A stretch of DNA of 64,000 nucleotides from Spongilla lacustris. Its lineage: Eukaryota; Porifera; Demospongiae; Spongillida; Spongillidae. The stretch lies in contig OX442415.1 of assembly GCA_949361645.1 (NCBI GenBank), forward strand, positions 5,754,023-5,818,022. The letters are read 5' to 3'. Both the position numbers and the translations under genes were made by a program. Within the stretch, counting starts at the first letter, position 1. The number at the start of each line of letters is the position of its first letter. Shown here in pieces: positions 10,469 to 23,365 of the stretch. The notes beneath the pieces were generated by a model that saw nothing but the letters and a program-made list of their open reading frames with translations, did no database searches and was not told where the DNA came from.

Positions 10469-11780
10469 GGTAGCAGATCTAGCATACAATATGCTCATTA
10501 TTTGGGAGAGGGGAGGAGATTTCAAGCCCCAATGCATACTGTTGTTGAGGTCCAACATGGACACAGCCATCGTCAGAAGTCCAGCTGCCACCACAGGGGA
10601 CATCAGCATGCGGTCTGAGTGGAGGGTAAGAGTCCCCTCGCCCAAGTGGGTGAGGTGCTGTAAGGTGGGGGCGGGGCATGCACATGACACACCCACTTCC
10701 GGGTCCTTATGATAGAACTGTGCCAGGTTAGGCATGCACATAACACACAAATGTATTTGAGATTCTCAGTATTATGTGTAGGAAGGATCAGGATCTAGGA
10801 GGTCATATTCATAGATCTGATAAGGATGATGACATGAACATTTTTAAAAGGGGCAGAGCTTTTATCTCACCACTACTCATAATGTTTACTGTCTGGTGAA
10901 AAGGACCATGTTTTTAATGAGTCCAGTCACATGTTCTTATAATATCTAAGCATATGACCTCCTAGATCCTGATCCTTGATACAAATGTTCATGTCTAACA
11001 AATGCTTCTCTAAATACATATCAATTGGGCATATTACAAATGACACATAATAAAAAGTCTCAATGCTCAGTCCCTTGACAAAGATGTAGTGGATTCAGTG
11101 ATCTAATTAGCCGTACACATGTCAGGATGCATATAACAAGAGGTGGTACACAGATCTCCGATCTGCATGCTATCATAATTCATTCATCCACTGGGTATAG
11201 CCAGTATATTACATCATCACTCCTGGCCTTTGGCACATGTACACAAATTCACCATGACCTCACCCTTCAAATCCAATCCTCTTATGCATGTAGGTCTTGT
11301 TTTAGTCTTGACACTTCAACAATGCCCTGGACTGCTAAATGTGGCCTCATGACCTTGTGTGCATGGGGTAAGGGTCCCCTAGTGAGTGTATGTAATGTGT
11401 GTGTACATGGATATTTGTACATTGATGTTGGACCATGGCCCTGTAATGTTCCTGGGCCCTGGTACAGGTACATCACGTGTCTCAGGTGCTAAAAACATGT
11501 GACAGGAATAATTAAAAACATAGTCCATTCCATGACCCACTACATTTAGGCAGTACATGTACATGTAAACAGGATGGTGGTTATGAGTGGTGATTGTAGT
11601 GGTGAGATAAAGGTATAGCTGTCCCAAGCACACAGTTTTCTTGGAATGGTTAAATGATGGTTTCTATTCATGTCTAACGAATAACATACCTACACCAAGT
11701 AACAAATATGTCTGAATTGGGGATATTGCAAAAGATACTTATAAAAATTAAAACCTCAAAGCTCCTTGTAGTTGATTCAG
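9771..11780. other. Intergenic segment downstream of the ROCO gene
   Basis: No gene is recognised. Candidate AATAAA signals lie at 10234-10239 and 10285-10290, within about 520 bp of the ROCO stop. A (CA)n run occupies 10433-10466. A segment near 10780-10980 mentions the same words in opposite orientations (GGATCAGGATCTAGGAGGTCAT and its complement), which looks like the two ends of an approximately 200-bp inverted-repeat element. Confidence 0.4.
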
Positions 11781-11789
11781 TGGTTCTAG

Positions 11790-12270
11790 TAATCTAATCT
11801 GTACAATAGTATGACATCATGTACAGTGTACATGTGTGGAGTACATTGTACAGTGTGTGCTTTTGCATGCTGACAGTGTGAGGTGTCATGGGACATCAAG
11901 TTAACATCGTTATCTAATCACTTCAAATTCTGAATTGAACCATTCTTCCTTCCCTTCTTCCATACAGCATGCTGAACTATGAAAATGACAGAATGTAGTC
12001 CTGAGGTGGAAACCAACCCTCAAGAAAGTGATACAACAATCTGGTGTGTTTTCTAGCTGGGGAGGAAGAGCACATAGAAGCCATGGGGTGGGTCTGGGGA
12101 CTCAGGTGTGCTTAAGCATTACATGTACAGGACCAGACATTGATGGGCATACATGTACAAGTAACTTAACCTTCCCATACTGACCCATGGGTATCACATG
12201 ACTCAGATAAAGCAGCTGCAGTTTGGTATGGCATTGCTCCATAGTATGTTCCCATTCACGTGACACTGTC
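11790..12270 (+). repeat. Dispersed repeat, copy A (single 13-bp unit)
   Basis: It shares long blocks with copy B (13600-14225) and copy C (45481-46216). One is the CAGTGTGAGGTGTCATG block followed by ACATCAAGTTAAC. Others are AACCAACCCTCAAGAAAGTG and CTGGTGTGTTTT. Only one GTACATGTGTGGA unit is present here, near 11826. Confidence 0.7.
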
Positions 12271-12518
12271 CCATTTTTTGGACCCCATCATACTATGACA
12301 CCTACCCCTCCACCAAGACCTCCATTCATCCCACTCCACAAACATGCAACACTCATTGGGACTGCACCCCCACACCATGTGCACATGCACACAACACCAC
12401 ACACACACACCACACACATGTACCCACACCACATCTACACCATTTTGAATCCCATAGGCAAACATCAGAGATATTATCTCTGCCAACATGGTGAGGTTGG
12501 TTTTTAAAAGATTACTTT
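12271..12518. other. CA/CACA-rich non-coding stretch
   Basis: Low-complexity ACACAC and CCACAC words. No coding signal is seen. Confidence 0.5.
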
Positions 12519-12605
12519 GAAATCTGATATTGTAAGGGGTACTCCCTTGGGATACCCCTTCATACCATTGTATGGGGTATCATACCCCTTACAATATCAG
12601 ATTTC
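12519..12605. repeat. 87-bp foldback element
   Basis: The left arm GAAATCTGATATTGTAAGGG is matched by its reverse complement at the right end, and a second small palindrome (ACCCCTTCATACCA...GTATGGGGT) lies inside. A related end occurs near 19240-19262. Confidence 0.65.
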
Positions 12606-12784
12606 ACCATGTATGTATTTTTCAAATATAGATTCAGCATTCTTTGAATGTCTTCATGGTCTACTGGTGCAGATATACATGTAGCATCAGGATTTATAAA
12701 GTACTAACCGATATATATGTAGTAGCCTATACGTGTAGTATGTGTTCCTGTACATGTACACATCGATTGTGGTCTCATTGAATA

Positions 12785-13215
12785 GTGATTCATTCTGCTA
12801 TGGCTGACCTCAGTCTAGGCTTATGCAATGCTGAATACAGAAGGTCATCTTCTATTGATGGGTTTGATGGCAGGCACATGCAATGCTGAATGGTAGCTAT
12901 ATCATATCCATGTGTCATACTGTTCCCATAGACTTCTCTCTCTGTGATTGGAAGGTTCTGAACCAAGTTAACCTTGGGGTTGTGCAAGAGGCTGGGATAT
13001 TTGGTGAGGTGCACATTATTTGGAAAATATTATGATGGAAAAACCAATTTTTCTGGAGAGGACTTACAACACTCCACATACTGGTGTAGTCAGATTACAA
13101 CATCAATACTCACACATGCACACACATGCACATGCACACACGTACATGCACACACATGCACATGCACACACACATACATGCGTGTGCACACACATACATG
13201 CACACACATAATTAA
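12785..13215. repeat. Dispersed-repeat fragment plus CA-rich tract
   Basis: 12785-12945 is an inverted copy of sequence found at 19080-19200 and 26920-27030, and shares 12895-12945 with 25300-25340. 13100-13210 is a mixture of CACACA and ACATGCA words. Confidence 0.6.
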
Positions 13216-13405
13216 GACCAACTCCAATGGCAGGTGCAGGATTGCTGACCCCTGCAGTGCAACTATAGCCATCCAGGCCATCCACCATCAGGCTAGGCTG
13301 TATGTAAAAGCAGTCAACAACCCTCATGGGGTGCTCCAGTTTGCACAGGGGACAGTCTGTACTGTACAAGTCATTTCTTCCCAAGACAGTTACCACTTAC
13401 AGTCA
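13216..13405 (+). CDS. Possible isolated exon, function unclear
   Basis: An open segment between an AG (AATTAAG) and a GTAAGC donor, ending in phase 1. It encodes CRIADPCSATIAIQAIH, then RLYVKAVNNPHGVLQFAQGT, then VCTVQVISSQDSY. The NNPHGVLQFA stretch resembles the linker seen between Calx-beta repeats of large adhesion proteins (NDxPxGVxxFA). That resemblance is weak and the exon has no partner exons nearby. It may be a leftover fragment. Confidence 0.25.
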
Positions 13406-13599
13406 GGTAAGCCATTGGGAGGGTGGGAATACTGGAATAGTTTGGAGGGGGTGGGGGGGAGAGGAGATATGTAGTGTTTAAGGTTATAACGGAGTTGAAT
13501 GGAGGAGAAAGTTACTACATTGTACATGTATGTAGCTAACTGATGCACTGTACATACCCCTGACCTGTTTGCGCATAAGGCACCTTATACATTTTTCAT

Positions 13600-14225
13600 A
13601 TATGTGTGTGTTCACGAGTGTATTAGTGATGAACTTCCATGTACAGTGTACATGTGTGGAGTACATGTGTGGAGTACATGTGTGGAGTACATGTGTGGAG
13701 TACATGTGTGGAGTACATGTGTGGAGTACATGTGTGGAGTACATGTGTGGAGTACATGTGTGGAGTACATGTGTGGAGTACATGTGTGCAGTACATGTGT
13801 GGAGTACATGTGTGGAGTACATGTGTGCAGTACATGTGTGGAGTACATGTGTGGAGTACATGTGTGGAGTACATGTGTGGAGTACATGTGTGGAGTACAT
13901 GTGTGGAGTACATTGTACAATGTGTGCTTTGGCATGTCAACAGTGTGAGGTGTCATGTGACATCAAGTTAACCTCAAGTTATCTAATGACTTCAAATTCT
14001 GAATCTGATGTACATTAAAAACCAACAAACCTTAAGTTCACCATCAGAATGTATTGTTTTTAAAACCCTACCATTGATAACCTGTCCCTTCTTCCATATA
14101 GCTGCATGCTGAACTACATGTATGACAGGAGGTACATGTAGAAACCAACCCTCAAGAAAGTGATACTACAATCTGGTGTGTTTTCGAGCTGGGGAGGGAG
14201 TGCACAGAGAAGCCATGGGGTGGGT
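13600..14225 (+). repeat. Dispersed repeat, copy B, carrying the expanded 13-bp minisatellite
   Basis: Homologous to copies A and C on both sides of the minisatellite: GTGATGAACTT upstream, and TGTGCTTTGGCATG, then GTGTGAGGTGTCATG, then AACCAACCCTCAAGAAAGTG downstream. It has no coding content. Confidence 0.75.
13648..13907 (+). repeat. 13-bp minisatellite, exactly 20 units
   Basis: The unit is GTACATGTGTGGA, and 260 bp equals 20 units with no length change. Two units have GTGTGCA instead of GTGTGGA (13784-13790 and 13823-13829), 39 bp or three units apart. Long apparent reading frames on both strands are artefacts of the repeat. Confidence 0.95.
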
Positions 14226-15971
14226 GACATGGCCAGAAGGTAGACCCCCCCCTCCCCCCTCTGTAGAGTGGAGGGGGGGGGGGGGGGGGGACATAGATAG
14301 TGGAGAAAGTATAAAAAAAGTACATGTACATATAATTATATAGTTTATAACTACCTTCTCCCAACCCACTGTCAGACTTCTACATAGTGCAGACTTTTGT
14401 TGCTCATGGCAACATGTGACAACCAGTAGTAAGACATGACTGCACAACAGTACAACTCGGCATTTTATGATGGGCATGTTAATGTTAATAGGGCACATTT
14501 ATCCAAGCATGCAGGTATTCCCAAGCACCACCCCCTCTTCCCTCCCTAACACCACACCCTCTTCCCTCCCTAACACCACCCCCTCTTTTCTCCCTAACAC
14601 CACCCCCTCTTCCTTCCCTAACACTACCCCCTCTTCACCAATGCATTAGAGGCTCCAGAGTATGCCCACTTATTTCTGAGTTATATTTTCAATCTCTTTT
14701 GTTGTAAACAGCCTACCAAACCTCCGCTTTGCTGGCATTTCCCCTAGGACCTTGTTGTATTGCATACTACATGATCCCACACCTCCAAATAAGCTGCATC
14801 AGACGTGAAGAGATTGAATTGACGTTTTAATTTCATGTGGTGCGTATGTGTGGAAGCATGCACAGAGCAAGGTCATGCAATTCTTTGCCACACATGTAGT
14901 GATGAAGGGGACAGTCCTGTAGTGATTACGTGGTTTGTAGCATTCATAGATTTTGTAGCCATCCTATCAGTGTACATATCTGCCACATGAAAGGTAACTA
15001 AGTTTTGACAGATGGGTGAATACAATTTCTAGTAACACTAAGATTTGTGACTTAAGTCAGTGGATTTAAGTCACAATGCCACTGTCAATCTATGATTAAG
15101 GCTACAATCCTATAGGTATGGGCTGATGAAAGTACAACATGTATTATGGGATGAAGGCAGCTCTGACTATAATAATACTGAGAGCTCACCATACATTTAC
15201 ACGCGCACATGTACATGTAATTGTTCATTTACAGTGTTGTGATGAGATTACCTCCATCCATATCAGTGACCTTGTTGGGGAGGGGCTTCACTAGTATCAG
15301 TTGCAATCACAAGCAGTATACCACAACCTTATTTACACACACTGTTTGTCTCTTCTTGGTAACTAAGCAAACCTGTTCCCAGCTCTTATACTGGGAGAGA
15401 CATACACATGCCCCACCCTCTCTCAGGATGTACTCACCTGTGTAACCCATAGTCCAGTCGTATGGAGTCAGTAGATGACCTCATCTTTCTGAAGTGCCAT
15501 GTCTGCATGACCAAGGGACAGTTAGACAAAGGCAAGGAGGCGGGGGGGGGGGGGAGGGGGGGGGGAAATGATCAATGCACTAACTCTCCTCCTAATCCGA
15601 AACCAATAACAGCCTTTCTTAGATATCAATCTACAGGTACAGGAAAATTTCAACCACTATCAACTGTTAATAATTTTAATATATTGTTTACCATTCCTAA
15701 ATTAACTAAGATTTATAAAATCAAGATTCAATCTTGAATAACTCCTATATGAAACTACGATTGCAGTTTTTATAATTCTTAAAAAAAAAAAAAAAACATA
15801 TTAACTTGAAATGAGTGGGCATGATATCTTGGTGGTTTTGATTTATTGGGTTGGTTTTGGATGCCTACAAAATTATGCTTTCAGTTAGGTGCCGCAAACC
15901 AACACACCATCACCACACCTTCACAGTATGGTCAATAGGAGACTTCACCAAGGTCACGGAAGGTTGTGCAC
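14226..15971. other. Non-coding interval with simple repeats
   Basis: It contains a poly-G run near 14269-14290. A CACCCCCTCTTCCCTCCCTAA-type tandem repeat of about 24 bp lies at 14520-14640, and a further G-rich tract near 15540-15565. 15115-15260 shares words with 28230-28390. No gene is supported. Confidence 0.5.
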
Positions 15972-16966
15972 GAGGGAGGGAGGGAGGGAGGGAGGGAGGG
16001 AGGGAGGGAGGGAGGGAGGGAGGGAGGGAGGGAGGGAGGGAGGGAGGGAGGGAGGGAGGGAGGGAGGGAGGGAGGGAGGGAGGGAGGGAGGGAGGGAGGG
16101 AGGGAGGGAGGGAGGGAGGGAGGGAGGGAGGGAGGGAGGGAGGGAGGGAGGGAGGGAGGGAGGGAGGGAGGGAGGGAGGGAGGGAGGGAGGGAGGGAGGG
16201 AGGGAGGGAGGGAGGGAGGGAGGGAGGGAGGGAGGGAGGGAGGGAGGGAGGGAGGGAGGGAGGGAGGGAGGGAGGGAGGGAGGGAGGGAGGGAGGGAGGG
16301 AGGGAGGGAGGGAGGGAGGGAGGGAGGGAGGGAGGGAGGGAGGGAGGGAGGGAGGGAGGGAGGGAGGGAGGGAGGGAGGGAGGGAGGGAGGGAGGGAGGG
16401 AGGGAGGGAGGGAGGGAGGGAGGGAGGGAGGGAGGGAGGGAGGGAGGGAGGGAGGGAGGGAGGGAGGGAGGGAGGGAGGGAGGGAGGGAGGGAGGGAGGG
16501 AGGGAGGGAGGGAGGGAGGGAGGGAGGGAGGGAGGGAGGGAGGGAGGGAGGGAGGGAGGGAGGGAGGGAGGGAGGGAGGGAGGGAGGGAGGGAGGGAGGG
16601 AGGGAGGGAGGGAGGGAGGGAGGGAGGGAGGGAGGGAGGGAGGGAGGGAGGGAGGGAGGGAGGGAGGGAGGGAGGGAGGGAGGGAGGGAGGGAGGGAGGG
16701 AGGGAGGGAGGGAGGGAGGGAGGGAGGGAGGGAGGGAGGGAGGGAGGGAGGGAGGGAGGGAGGGAGGGAGGGAGGGAGGGAGGGAGGGAGGGAGGGAGGG
16801 AGGGAGGGAGGGAGGGAGGGAGGGAGGGAGGGAGGGAGGGAGGGAGGGAGGGAGGGAGGGAGGGAGGGAGGGAGGGAGGGAGGGAGGGAGGGAGGGAGGG
16901 AGGGAGGGAGGGAGGGAGGGAGGGAGGGAGGGAGGGAGGGAGGGAGGGAGGGAGGGAGGGAGGGAG
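15972..16966 (+). repeat. Perfect (AGGG)n array, about 995 bp
   Basis: About 248 uninterrupted AGGG tetranucleotides with no substitution anywhere. All three plus-strand frames read as Gly-Arg-Glu-Gly repeats, so the long frames here are not genes. The strand can form G-quadruplexes (general knowledge). Confidence 0.98.
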
Positions 16967-18034
16967 AATAATAATAATTAGTGTTTATGACCCTGCAAGG
17001 CGTACATTTTTATCTTTCTAAAAAAGCTTTTTGGTGCAAGGACTTTGACCTTCTATCTGGTGGTTATTGGTAATCACTAGTGCCCATTCCTCCAGCCCCA
17101 CAGCTTCATGTGGTATTAAGGATGACTGCCATGATCATATGCCGAATTCGCTATAGTCAAGCACATACATGTACATGTAAATATACTGAACATTTATGTT
17201 TTTCATGCCACTGATTGTTAAAAAGCAGTCACATGTACATGTACATGTATGTGTACCTTTGCTTCATGTATTTTTATCTTCCATTTTCACCTGGTATTAA
17301 GGATGACTCCCAACCAATGTTAACCAATGTGGTGAGAACACACAAGTACACAGGTGAAGCATGACAGAGTGTGTATAGAGTGGAGTTATTATGTAGATAT
17401 GATTGGTAACATTGTTGGGGCAGCATCTTAGGACAACACCTATGCCAAAACAATATACACATAGAACAGAACAAACCATTGAACTGATGGGCAAGTGGTT
17501 TTATTGTGCTGAATGCACTATTTAGGCATTGATAGTGCAATTGTTGGCACTCTGTTTGTTCCTGTCTATTGAATATTCAGCACAATACCATGAAGCATGC
17601 AGTGAAAACACTTTTACTAAACTGTTGAGAAAACATATTCCCTTGTAATCCAACCAGCCACCACATTTATCTGTTCGAGGAAAGGCAAGATTTGATACAA
17701 TTCTTCCAGTCCTGATATAATCCCATTGTAAGTAAATCTCGTTTCAATGATATTCATAATTGGGGTCAACTCTCGCTAAAATGTTGCTGATTTTGGCCTT
17801 GGATGCCTATAAAATTAGTTTTTTCTGGAATTAATTCATTTAGTTACTTTTTAAAAATTCTTTGACTATAGTTTGTTAAATATTAATATTTAGTGTGTTT
17901 ACATTGAAGTTGACATTTAACAGTTTCCGCAAACACTGAATCATTTAATTACATGCAATACGTTTTACTTTTATCATTTTTATTGTTTGCCTGCTGTATT
18001 TGTGATACGCTTATAAAACATTTACTCCGAAGTG
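16967..18034. repeat. Interspersed repeat sequence after the AGGG array
   Basis: 17524-17590 recurs at 24917-24990 (GGCATTGATAGTGCAATTGT and CTGTCTATTGAATATTCAGC). GGTATTAAGGATGACT appears twice within this segment, near 17112 and 17292. No coding signal is seen. Confidence 0.6.
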
Positions 18035-19260
18035 TTTAATGCATGCTTGTTCAGGTGATGAAAGGAAACTGAAAGAGCAAATTATTGTACTCAGCAAAAG
18101 TAGTGTCCTTACTCAGCATGTTATCTGCACATGGATACTGCATGTGCTGTACACAAGACCTGCTATGCTCTAAGCTTTCAATTGTTTTGTACACGCCAAG
18201 CATCCTTTGGTGAAGTCATCACACTGCGGTAATTGCAGGTTCATTTCAACTTTCATTGTTTTCTTCAAACCCTGAGTTTGCATGTATATATAGTACTGCA
18301 TTGAAAACAAAAATGGCATTTGTATAAACTTTAGCTTACCTTTATAGCTGTGTACAGTGCAGACCATTGCCTAGCATGTAAAATCATTCCATGCATACAA
18401 GATGTGATAAATACAAGTGTTCTCCACATAACAAACCTGCACAAGTGCAAGGCTGGTTACACCCAGCCGCGGACCACTTCTTCTAGCAATAAAGTCCACA
18501 TATCTCCAATAACCTTAAGAGCGAGGCAAATTTTCCTCTAATGATATTTTTACCACTTTAGCATAGTTTAGGGGGATTTTCACTGCAAAAAGTGTTGGCT
18601 TCTGGGAACTTACAGCGCTCCCCCATACCCCCTTGCTGAGTGGGAGGAGTGTGGGCTTATAGTTATAATTGGACCACATATTATAGTGCGGTGATGGTCC
18701 TGAAGCATCATTAACTTTTGTGAGGGTGGGGAGGGGGAGGGGGAGGGGGAGGGAGTACAAGTGGAACTGGCCAATCTGTGTATTACTATAACTTCCTTAC
18801 AGTAGTTGTCTACAAGTAGAGTCTTTTTCTCAACACTATACTTTTAAGATCTGGGGTGCAACCTATATGCATACATATGTACATTGCAAGTTAAGGAGGA
18901 GATATACTTTGTACATATTTGTATGTATGGGTATTCCCCTGGCATTCTACCAAACCTGCACATGTACTCTGGTATATAAGTAAAGCTCTCACCATACCTG
19001 TTGTACTGCCCACATCAGCAGGATGAAGACAGCCAAGTGCTGCCACAAAGGGAACAGGACCACATGTATGACCTGCTGAGCATGCATGTGCCTGCCATTA
19101 CACCCATCAGATAGATGATGACCTTCTGCATTCAGCATATGCATACAGCCTAGACTAAGGTCAGCCATAGCAGCTGAATCACTATTCACTGAGGTCAGAC
19201 ACACAACCATGCAGGTACAGGTGGGGCTATGCCCCTTGGGATCCCTACAATATCAGATTT
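18035..19260. repeat. Composite dispersed repeat
   Basis: 18035-18110 matches 23520-23610 (ACATTTACTCCGAAGTGT and AAATTATTGTACTCAGCAA). 18200-18560 is an inverted copy of 24055-24380 and 26520-26900. 18960-19210 matches 26885-27030 in direct orientation. A (GGGGGA)n tract lies near 18725-18755. Confidence 0.7.
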
Positions 19261-19902
19261 CAAACTAAATTTTTTTAGAGATGATTATTGGAGTTGCGAT
19301 TCTGTGAGATTGTCAGTCATTGTATAAAGTGTACTCCTTGATGATTTTGACTGATGAAGAGAAAAATTGCAAGACTCAAATAATTAACTGTTCAGGACCT
19401 CATTATGTACTTCCAAATGTAAATCAAAAAGCCTTGATTTGTCTGCAATACTAGTCATTGATGTAATAAATATATCACCACATGAACATGACTCATGGGC
19501 CAAGTGAGTATTATTGTCAGCATGTTCACCCACACATTTAACTTCAGAAAGGTATTTAAGGGGTGGGGCAGGAAGTATATATGTAAAGGTCATCAAATAT
19601 CTCAAATTCATGTTGTCACAGAGTAGTGTACTTAAGAGTGACTAGCTGGATTGCATCCTGATATACGAGCTGCCTAAAGAAATGTATTAGGGATAGAGAG
19701 GTGATTGAGATGATAAGAGATGGTTGTACCATGCTGAAGCATTGCCTCATCATGTGTGCTCGCATCAGTAATTGTTAAGGCATGCTACATGTACATTTAG
19801 TGCAATTGTAACACAAAGTTACTAGGTCTGCTTAGATAGCACTAGGCAACAGGTACATCATTTACATGAAGACTATATATTGTCACTTTTCACAATAAAT
19901 TG
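19261..19902. other. No recognised feature
   Basis: AT-rich sequence without convincing exons, repeats or RNA genes. Confidence 0.4.
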
Positions 19903-21180
19903 CCTTGGCCGTTGGGCTGGTGTTGTATACCAGTACTATGGTGCATGGGGAAAGGAAGCCATGGACTCATTTTAAATGCTTGCCATAATATTGCCATTTG
20001 GAGGAGGGGGGGGGGGGGGGGAGTAAGCTGTGCTATCTGGATGGCTCAATCTGAATTTGGCAAGAGACAGCCATCCAGAGAACCATAATTATTATTTTAG
20101 ACTCTATTAAGCAGTTTTTGTGTATTGCTCACCCGTTACAATGCTTAGACTTCTGACTTGAAAAAGGGACACCATTGTGATTTTAATTTCACTGCCCCTA
20201 TGATATACCAGTAACTGACTATTTAAGGTCTGGTTTTTTGTACCAACTTTACTCATACATTGTATATATTTTTAACTATGTAAACTGTGTACTGTTTACA
20301 CTGACAATATCTCAGTTTCTCATATCACTTGTTTACCAAGAATTTTGGACTATAATAAGGTGTACATGTGGAGATGGGGAGGTATGGAGGTGGGAGGGTG
20401 GAGGTGTGGGGGTGGGGAGGTGGATGTGTGGAGGTGGAGGTGTGGAGGTGTGGGGGTGGGGAGGTGGAGGTGTGGAGGTGGAGGTGTGGAGGTGGGGAGT
20501 ATAGATAAAAGTTCTTGCCCCATTTCTTATACCACCAAGTCGAACTAGTGCACGCATATAGACACATACATCATCCCATGATCCTCTCAATTTAAATTAT
20601 TGGTTATGCCAGATTATGTGCAGCATCCATGCAGGTAAATTATCTTTGGCTGGTGTTGTATACCAGTCCTATGGTGGCATGGAGAAACCATAATATCGGG
20701 GGGGGGGGGGGGGGGGGGGGGGGAGGTAGCTGTGCTATCTGGCGAATTTAGTAAGAACAAATGCAACAGCAATCCAGTGAAACATTTTACACTCACTATT
20801 GAGCAGTTTTTGTGTATTGCTCACCCGTTACAATGCTTAGACTTCTGACTTGAAAAAGGGACACCATTGTGATTTTAACTTCACTGCCCCTATGAGATAC
20901 CAGTATTTAAGTTCTGGTTTTTAGTACCAACTTTACTCGTACATTGTGTATATTTTTTAAAACTATGTGTACTGTTTACACTGACAATATCATATCACTT
21001 GTTTACCTAGAATTTGGGACTATAATAATTTAGTCAGTACAGTGGAGTACAGTGGAGGTGGGAGGTGTGGAGGTGTGGGTGGGTATAGAAGCTCTTGCCG
21101 GCAACATTTTTTATACCACTAAGTAGACACATACATCATCCCATGATCCTCACAATTTGAATAATTGGTTATACCAGATT
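19903..21180 (+). repeat. Tandem duplication, period about 735 bp
   Basis: The block GGCTGGTGTTGTATACCAGT starts near 19914 and again near 20650. The two copies stay collinear through a poly-G tract, GAGCAGTTTTTGTGTATTGC-like words, CTTGAAAAAGGGACACCATT and a G-rich GGAGGTGTGGAGGTGG minisatellite. That minisatellite lies near 20365-20500 in copy one and is shorter, near 21050-21080, in copy two. Confidence 0.75.
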
Positions 21181-21499
21181 ATGTGCTGCACGCATGTATG
21201 TGCAGTAAATTATCTCTAAACACACAAGCATGCCAGAGTAGTCTGCCTAATAAGATTGTGATTGTAAGGGTGGTAAGAGGACCCATCCATGTATGCACAG
21301 CAGCCATTACACTTATTGTTATTGAGTTGGATTCAAACCGGATAGTCTCTTTCAGTCTTGAATGAGGCTTGAATGAGGCTTGCATGTAAGTCTGCATGGC
21401 TATGAAAAGTGACAATGGGGTCACATGAGGTATTATAGGTTTAAATTAGTTTTGTACTTTGTGTTGATTTTGGGACATCATATGTTTAAGAATTACCTA

Positions 21500-21679
21500 G
21501 GAGACAGCATTGCTGACATATGGATGAAATCCCATAGTGAAGTAATGGATTGGGCCAGAGCAAAGATGTCCTTTGCCATTCTTAGGGCAACTAATCTTTG
21601 TCTTCGTGGCTCTAGAAGGAAATGGAGGAGAGGGATGGGCATTAATGATGGAGCTGGGCTCCCCAGTTACATGGACTAA
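21500..21679 (+). mobile_element. LINE C-terminal remnant
   Basis: The frame ends MDWARAKMSFAILRATNLCL then RGSRRKWRR and DGAGLP before a stop. The D-W-x-x-x-x-L/MSFAIxRAxxxCxRGSR motif is typical of the extreme C-terminus of some invertebrate non-LTR retrotransposon polyproteins (recalled family pattern). It is 5'-truncated. Confidence 0.5.
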
Positions 21680-21963
21680 GTTGGTTTGGTCAACCCGTTT
21701 ATGTTTTCTGTTATTGTTCTTGTATTTTTAGTCTATTAATGTTTATGCTGGTTGGCAAATTTTAAATGAAAGTACACGTATGGTGTAGAATGGGCTGGGA
21801 ACCATACAAACTGATACATGTAGGTATGTACATATAGTACATTCAAATAGAGAGCCCTTAGCAGCTGGGAAAGATATCATCTGAGCACCTCCAAAACACA
21901 TACCTTCCCACACACCAGCTGCCAGACCATAGCTGCTACAAGCTAACATGTCTGCCAGATGTT

Positions 21964-22374
21964 TTGAAGCATATGGCAGACATTCTAGTGCCAAACTGGT
22001 CCCTCTCCTGCCCAGCTGCATTTGACATAAAGGTGATCAATCAGCTAAATTTGCAATTTTTACAAGAAGCAGCTCAAACCTGTGGTCATGCAGCTGAGAT
22101 GGGAGAGGAATCCAAGCACTCTGCAAATGACAAGACATGTGCCCTTAGAGGATGGACATGCTACCCTTTGGTTGTGGAAGTGTTTGGGGGTTGGGGCAAT
22201 GAAGCTATCAATGTGCTGTCTAAACTGTCTATAAAGATGGCCACCCAGCTATGTCGACCTCTTATTGAGGTTATATCAACCATCTACAGTTGCCTTAGCC
22301 TCATCCTTATGAGGCAGAATGCCAGGGCAATTTTGGCCAGATGTGTCTCACCAACTACATCTTGTGACTTTTAG
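21964..22374 (+). mobile_element. LINE C-terminal remnant (same family as 57.2-58.2 kb)
   Basis: The frame contains MADILVPNW, then AAFDIKVINQL, then GHAAEMGEESKHSANDK, then LVVEVFGGWGNEA, and near the end MRQNARAILAR. These line up with RPADVLVVDW, AWDVTVASPL, GAAGEQRKYITND, IKTYGNWGREA and RSIAKAILSR in the better copy at 57255-58179. Everything upstream in the reverse transcriptase is missing. Confidence 0.7.
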
Positions 22375-22399
22375 TTGTAGTGTTTTAATAAATAGTTGT

Positions 22400-23328
22400 T
22401 AGTATTAGAATGTAATTATAAACATGTTTACTATATGCATGTATTAAAAGAGCATTGTGTTTATATATTTCACAATATCTACTAGGAGTCTTAAGTCCAC
22501 AATATCAACAAAAAAGTATTCTTATTACTATAGGAGGGACAATCCCTTTACACAAGGTGACGCATGTATTAAAATTTAATAACATATGAAGATCACACCA
22601 TGTACATATTGACAAGCATAGTGCTATATATACACACATGTTCACATGTGCAAATACACAAAAAGAGAATCAAAGTTGTTAGATACACCCATGGTGATAT
22701 ATTCTGATTGGATTTGAGGTTAGATTACTTGCACCCTGCAAGGGATGCATTTTGCACATGAAACACATGGATGACAACAAGCGCATATCAAGCAAACACA
22801 TAAGATGCACATGTATTACACCATACAAAATCTATCATTCAAGTATATCATGTCTGATATACAGACATGCCCATTATGTACATGTATGTCTCCAGAGAGC
22901 ACAATTTTTACTGATTTATTTATTATGCAATCATCCACGGAGAAAGTACATTACATTGAGCATGTCCAATATCTTTACTAGTATATTGCTTCCATTTTAT
23001 TCACTTGTTATACATGTGTTGATATTGTTGTAACAACAACAACAAAAAAAAAAACTGTGTCTTGGGATCTTTGATTTGACTGACTGGTACTTTGTGCATG
23101 TGGGTAAAAGCTGTTGATAAAGATTCCACTAGTTGTGCCGTGTACAGCCTACTATAAATATAGTATGTTTATTTGTCGGCCTCATGAAGGGGAACCTCTA
23201 CATGTACTAGGTGTACACACACGAAGCACCACAAGAACCAGAATGTGTACGTACATGTACGTGGTTACGAGGAAAGAGAGGAAAACTAACTAAAGTTCAA
23301 GAAGTACGTTCTCATTTGATGCTGTGTA

Positions 23329-23365
<37 letters not shown>

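Noticed and set aside
13484..14018. Cys/Val/His-rich repeat frames on both strands
   Set aside because: They are produced by the 13-bp minisatellite, whose length is not a multiple of 3, so every frame stays open.
15851..17021. Three overlapping frames of 350-376 codons
   Set aside because: They translate the AGGG tetranucleotide array and consist of Gly-Arg-Glu-Gly repeats, so they are not genes.
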